64,000 nt of DNA from CAVXFS01 sp963761115 (GTDB lineage Bacteria > Pseudomonadota > Gammaproteobacteria > Burkholderiales > Gallionellaceae): NCBI GenBank assembly GCA_963761115.1, contig CAVXFS010000004.1, positions 1-64,000 on the forward strand. The letters run 5' to 3'. The number at the start of each line of letters is the position of its first letter. Positions within the stretch are counted from its first letter, which is position 1. Below, piece after piece: positions 60,245 through 64,000 of the stretch. The notes below the pieces were generated by a model. That model was given only the letters and a program-made list of their open reading frames with translations. It did not search any database and was not told where the DNA came from. A program made the translations under genes and the position numbers.

Positions 60245-60852
60245 CGATTTTCTTCTGGATAGCTCAGTGTGTCGTCCGGCTTGATGGACAGCGGCGGCAG
60301 CGGCTGACCGGGCGCTGCATGTCTGGGCTGGATGATCACGCGCACGCGATCCCGGCCTTGTTGCGGCTGAGTATTTCCCGGAGGATTGGCGCTCTTGTCC
60401 GGACCGCTGCGCACCTGGAATATTTCCGTCCTGGAATTGTAGATGATGTAGTCGCCGCGAACCTCATCATGCTGGCGTTTCATGCGCGCATGCCCGAACA
60501 ATTCGATGGTGGCCTCGCGCGTGTCGTATTCGATGCGATCGCCAAAGCCTTCGATATACTCGTCAGACCCTTCGCGCTTCTGGCGCAGGCTGGCTGGATT
60601 GCCGGTTGCCGTGCCGTGCGTGTTGCCATCCTGGTACTGCACGACGACCAGTTTATCGCCGCGGATGGACATGGTGCCCTGGGTCAATTGGACATTGCCC
60701 TCAAAGGTACCGGTCTGCCGGGCATCATCTATGCTGACTCGATCCGCTTCCAGATGCACGGGTTTGTCCCGGTCGGCGAGTTCGGCGTGGCACGGCGTCC
60801 ACGCCAATGCCAGAATGAACAGGGCGGCGATGGGTTTATTTGACAATTTCAT
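60241..60852 (-). CDS. lptA: LPS transport periplasmic protein LptA
   Basis: The 203-residue precursor has a signal peptide (cleavage near CHA-E, residue 23) and the OstA-type beta-jellyroll repeats (KPVHLEADRVSIDD, GTFEGNVQLTQGTMSIRGDKL in parts, RIEYDTREATIELFG). It bridges LPS from LptC to the outer membrane. The start overlaps the lptC end by 17 bases. The C-terminal 45 residues are Pro-rich and variable. Confidence 0.94.
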
Positions 60853-61421
60853 GCTGGCTGGTGACTTGGGAGAGTAATTTTACTACACGCGCCTTGTAAT
60901 CGAATTTCAATCCGGTGGCGTGAATGACATTGTGGGCATCCTGCAGCGTAACCGGACGATCGGTTTCGGCCAGATCCCGGTTCGGAATGACATGCAAATA
61001 ATCGGTACTGAGCGACATCTCGCTTTGTGTTGCGCTGGCGGCGCGAACCAGCTTGACATCGTCGCGCAGGAACACATCTTCTCCCTTGCTGGATATTTCT
61101 CCCGTTCTGGAAAATGCGGTTATCGCGGGCTGGTCTGGATAAAAACTTTCCAGCCTTGGTTCGCGAAGATGCGTACTGTCATCATCCGGGAAATGCACCA
61201 TTTTCTGCGCAGCCATCATCGTAGCGAGGCAGGCCCTGCTGGTCGAGCGTGGTGGCGGAAAAATTGTTCATGATGTAATCGGGATCATGGCGCTTGCTGT
61301 CATCGGAATTATTGCGGCAGCGGCTTGACTTGCAGGCTCAGCCAGTAGGTGCCGGCCAGCAGCAGCAGCAGGGGCAACAGCGGGGTACCACTCGCGCAGC
61401 CGATGACAGTCTTTCGGTCAT
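60836..61421 (-). pseudogene. lptC: LPS export protein LptC, broken by about three frameshifts
   Basis: The gene starts at ATG 61419-61421, overlapping the kdsC stop as ATGA. One frame gives MTERLSSAARVVP, the next gives the membrane segment LLPLLLLLAGTYWLSLQVKP, a third gives NNSDDSKRHDPDYIMNNFSA, and the last gives KMVHFPDDDSTHL to the end. Shifts lie near 61380, 61315 and 61215. The continuous family pattern across frames shows that a normal LptC is encoded apart from these single-base changes. LptC is essential for LPS export in most relatives, so sequence error is likely. Confidence 0.8.
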
Positions 61422-61938
61422 TTCAGATACTGCCCCAGTATGGCATTCCAGCGTGCCCTGCGCCGACATCAGCAGATCGCAAACCTCTCGTAACCGCGCC
61501 ATCTCCTCCCCGGCGCAGGGTGACGTAATGCGCTCGGTCCAGCATGGTCTGCGGCGCACCGTGCACGGTGATCGCCAATCCGGCATGCAACATGGCGGGC
61601 AGGTCGACCACGTCATCCCCCATGAAGGCGGCTGCCCCCGGTTTGATATCCAGTTGCGCCAGCAGTCCGCGCAGGGCTTCGAGCTTGTTTTCCACGCCCT
61701 GGAAGACATGGTCGATACCGAGGTTCTGCGCGCGCAATTCAACGCAGCGGGAGGTGCGGCCGGTGATGATGGCCGGGATGATCCCGGATGCCTTGAGCAT
61801 TTTCAGGCCATGCCCATCGAGCGAATTGAAGCGCTTGAATTCTTCGCCCGAGTCGGACAGGTAGAGACCGCCGTCGGTCATCACGCCGTCCACATCGAAG
61901 GCGATCAGGCGTATGGATTTTGCACGGGTCAATGGCAT
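61418..61938 (-). pseudogene. kdsC: KDO-8-phosphate phosphatase KdsC, two one-base insertions near the 3' end
   Basis: The first 140 residues are an intact HAD phosphatase: nucleophile DVDGVMTDG (about 15-23), ITGR, and FMGDDVVDLP. Near the end the frame shifts twice. One extra base near 61490 leads to REVCDLLMSAQGTLE, and one more near 61442 leads to AILGQYLK and a TGA at 61418-61420. With the insertions removed the protein has 172 residues, the usual size. KdsC follows kdsD in KDO synthesis, consistent with the operon order kdsD-kdsC-lptC-lptA-lptB. Confidence 0.83.
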
Positions 61939-61969
61939 GGAAAAATACGCTCCGTCGCGGTTGTTCTGG

Positions 61970-62956
61970 TCAGATTACTTTCGCGTGCAATAAATCATGC
62001 ATGTTCAGCGCGCCAACCAGTAAATTGTCCTGGTCCACTACCAGCAGCTGACTGATGTTGTTCTGGTCCATGATCTGCACGGCTTCAGCAGCCAGGGCAT
62101 TGGCCGTGATGGTGCGCGGACGGGCTGACATGACTGCGCTGATCGGCGTGGCAGTGAAGTCCAGCCGCTTTTCCAGCGTGCGGCGCAGATCCCCGTCGGT
62201 ATAGATGCCCAGCACATGCTGCTGCCCGTTCACAATGGCGGTCATGCCCAGTCCCTTGCGTGACATCTCCAGCACCGCCTCGGAAAGCATGGCATCCTGC
62301 TTGACGGCGGGAATGCGTTCGCCGCTGTGCATGATGTCGCTGACGTGAGTGAGCAGACGGCGGCCGAGGCTGCCGCCGGGATGCGAACGGGCAAAATCGC
62401 TTTCGGCAAATCCCTTGGCATCCAGTAGTGCCACGGCCAGCGCATCGCCCATCGCCAGCGCGGCCGTGGTGCTGGCAGTAGGCGCCAGTCCCATCGGGCA
62501 TGCCTCCTTCTCCACGGCTGTGTCGATATGCACATCAGCCGCCTGCGCCAGGCGGGACCGGGGCTTGCCGGTCAGGCAGATCAGGTGCGCGCCCTGGCGC
62601 TTGATCATCGGTACGATGGTCAGCAACTCCTCGCTTTCCCCGGAATACGACAAGGCGATGAACACGTCATCCTGTGTGATCATGCCGAGGTCGCCGTGGC
62701 TGGCTTCCGCCGGATGGACAAAATAAGCCGGCGTGCCGGTGCTGGACAGGGTGGACGCGATCTTGCGCGCGATATGGCCGGACTTGCCCATGCCGCTGAC
62801 GATAACTCTACCTTTGCTGGCCATGATGATGTCGAGCGCGCGCAGAAAATTATCGTCCAGTCGCTGTGCCAGCGCCTGCACGGCAGCAGCTTCGATGTGG
62901 ATGACTTCTCGCGCCAGCTCAAGCGCGCGCGGAGAAGCGGAAACGGCTTTTTTCAT
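61970..62956 (-). CDS. kdsD: Arabinose-5-phosphate isomerase
   Basis: KdsD makes arabinose 5-phosphate for KDO synthesis. The 328-residue protein has a SIS domain (VSGMGKSGHIARKIASTLSSTG in parts, SYSGESEELL) and two C-terminal CBS domains (from about 205). Length and order are typical. It is the first gene of the LPS operon and diverges from purB across 117 bases. Confidence 0.96.
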   Translation of the reverse strand: MKKAVSASPRALELAREVIHIEAAAVQALAQRLDDNFLRALDIIMASKGRVIVSGMGKSGHIARKIASTLSSTGTPAYFVHPAEASHGDLGMITQDDVFIALSYSGESEELLTIVPMIKRQGAHLICLTGKPRSRLAQAADVHIDTAVEKEACPMGLAPTASTTAALAMGDALAVALLDAKGFAESDFARSHPGGSLGRRLLTHVSDIMHSGERIPAVKQDAMLSEAVLEMSRKGLGMTAIVNGQQHVLGIYTDGDLRRTLEKRLDFTATPISAVMSARPRTITANALAAEAVQIMDQNNISQLLVVDQDNLLVGALNMHDLLHAKVI

Positions 62957-63073
62957 GGCCGGGATTATAACAGCGCAAAATTCTGGATGGTCTCGATTGA
63001 TACTGCATATCCGGGCATGGCGCTTTCACGTAAAATACCGCTTGTCACCAGCAAAGATACGTAACCGACCGAC

Positions 63074-64000
63074 ATGACATTGACCACGCTTACAGCTTTA
63101 TCGCCTTTGGATGGTCGTTACCACAGCAAAGTCGAGGCGCTGCGCAGACACTACAGTGAATTCGGACTGATCCGGCAGCGGGTGCTGATCGAGATCGAAT
63201 GGTTCAAGGCGCTGTCTGCCGCAGGCGGCATCGCCGAGTTCCCGCCTGTTTCCGCCGCGACCATCGCGCAACTGGACCAGCTCGTCGCGCAGTTCAGCGA
63301 GCTCGATGCGGAACAGATCAAGAGCATCGAAGCGCGCACCAACCATGACGTCAAGGCGGTCGAATACTGGTTGCGCGAGAAACTGTCGGCCAACCCGGAA
63401 ACCGCAGACAAGCTGGAATTCATCCACTTCGCCTGTACTTCGGAAGACATCAACAACCTCAGTCATGCGCTGATGCTGCAGGCCGGGCGCGACCAGGTGT
63501 TGCTGCCCACGCTGGACGTGCTGATCGAGCGCCTGCGCGAGCTGGCCCATCAGTTCGCCGACCTGCCGATGCTGTGCCGCACGCATGGCCAGACCGCGAC
63601 ACCCAGCACGCTGGGCAAGGAGCTGGCGAACGTGGTGCATCGCCTGCAGCGCGCGCGCGAGCGGCTGGGCAGTGTGGAGATCCTCGGCAAGATCAACGGT
63701 GCGGTGGGTAACTACAACGCGCACCTGGCGGCCTGTCCCGGCGTGGATTGGGAAGCGTTCGCGAAAAACTTCGTCGAGGCGCGAGGCATCGGCTTCAATC
63801 CCTACACCATCCAGATCGAGCCGCACGATTACATGGCCGAGTTGTTCGATGCGTTTGCCCGCGCCAATACCATCCTGATCGACCTCAACCGCGACATCTG
63901 GGGCTACATCTCGCTCGGTTACTTCAAGCAGAAAGTGGTGGCGGGCGAAGTCGGATCCAGCACCATGCCGCACAAGGTGAACCCGATCGACTTCGAGAAT
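63074..64000 (+). CDS. purB: Adenylosuccinate lyase (partial, runs off the window)
   Basis: PurB cleaves SAICAR and adenylosuccinate in purine synthesis. The visible 309 residues begin MTLTTLTALSPLDGRYHSKV and include CTSEDINNLSH, the catalytic His in RTHGQTATPSTLGKE and the signature loop GSSTMPHKVNPIDFEN at the window edge. The start ATG 63074 has the common TLTALSPLDGRY lead. The C-terminus lies beyond the window. Confidence 0.96.
   Translation, partial: MTLTTLTALSPLDGRYHSKVEALRRHYSEFGLIRQRVLIEIEWFKALSAAGGIAEFPPVSAATIAQLDQLVAQFSELDAEQIKSIEARTNHDVKAVEYWLREKLSANPETADKLEFIHFACTSEDINNLSHALMLQAGRDQVLLPTLDVLIERLRELAHQFADLPMLCRTHGQTATPSTLGKELANVVHRLQRARERLGSVEILGKINGAVGNYNAHLAACPGVDWEAFAKNFVEARGIGFNPYTIQIEPHDYMAELFDAFARANTILIDLNRDIWGYISLGYFKQKVVAGEVGSSTMPHKVNPIDFEN

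Overview
The window looks like a chromosomal segment of a betaproteobacterium, most likely from the Nitrosomonadales and perhaps close to the iron-oxidising Gallionellaceae. That placement is inferred from gene order and protein style, not from a search. Supporting features are the coaE-zapD-yacG-mutT/thiE-argJ-secA block, the rnfABCDGE-nth block, the rapZ-hprK-ptsN-hpf-rpoN-lptBAC-kdsC-kdsD block, and a blue copper oxidase, two c cytochromes and nirK in the order known as ncgABC-nirK in Nitrosomonas europaea. No rRNA, tRNA, CRISPR array, phage or complete insertion sequence was seen.

Layout. 0-9.4 kb: end of coaE, a frameshifted zapD, yacG, a MutT-ThiE fusion, a DUF815 ATPase, a Sel1 lipoprotein, argJ, a cyclic-nucleotide-domain protein, secA and an M23 peptidase. 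9.4-15.4 kb: a DUF721 protein, a sodium/solute symporter with a His-rich tail, phoB-phoR behind a three-repeat Pho box, and a PilZ-like protein. 15.5-19.4 kb: a very large FAD/Fe-S oxidoreductase gene broken by many one-base indels. 19.5-22.7 kb: thpR, an AT-rich patch with a chemoreceptor-like sensor lacking its signalling half, an orphan response regulator with only the first codons of its kinase, and a PduO-type adenosyltransferase. 22.7-29.1 kb: a MITE-like element, DUF1841, nth and the Rnf electron-transfer complex. 29.3-31.3 kb: NsrR, a truncated haemoglobin and a 2Fe-2S flavin reductase. 31.5-38.3 kb: tpm, hslR, a TlpA-like thioredoxin, an outer-membrane protein, nirK-ncgCBA, a MarR regulator and a DsrC-like protein. 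38.3-53.2 kb: ald, pyrD, bpt, aat, a second PilZ protein, an esterase, darP, pmbA, DUF5996, egtB-egtD, a class V aminotransferase, a DsbA-NhaA fusion and ubiX. 53.3-62.9 kb: a Gx transporter with a NusG_II protein, a methyltransferase, rapZ-hprK-ptsN-hpf, rpoN, lptBAC, kdsC and kdsD. The window ends inside purB.

How genes work together. The most coherent story is nitrosative stress. A putative NsrR operator overlaps the promoter of the globin-reductase pair, and a second NsrR-like operator overlaps the promoter of ncgABC-nirK about 7.5 kb away. The local NsrR may therefore control nitrite reduction and NO removal together. A MarR protein and a DsrC-like protein lacking the terminal cysteine flank the nirK cluster, divergent around a nest of palindromes.

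Caution. Single-base indels cluster tightly in zapD, the 15.5-19.4 kb gene, rpoN and kdsC/lptC, while long neighbouring genes such as secA are intact. Conserved motifs continue in the alternate frames, so local sequence error is at least as likely as true decay.
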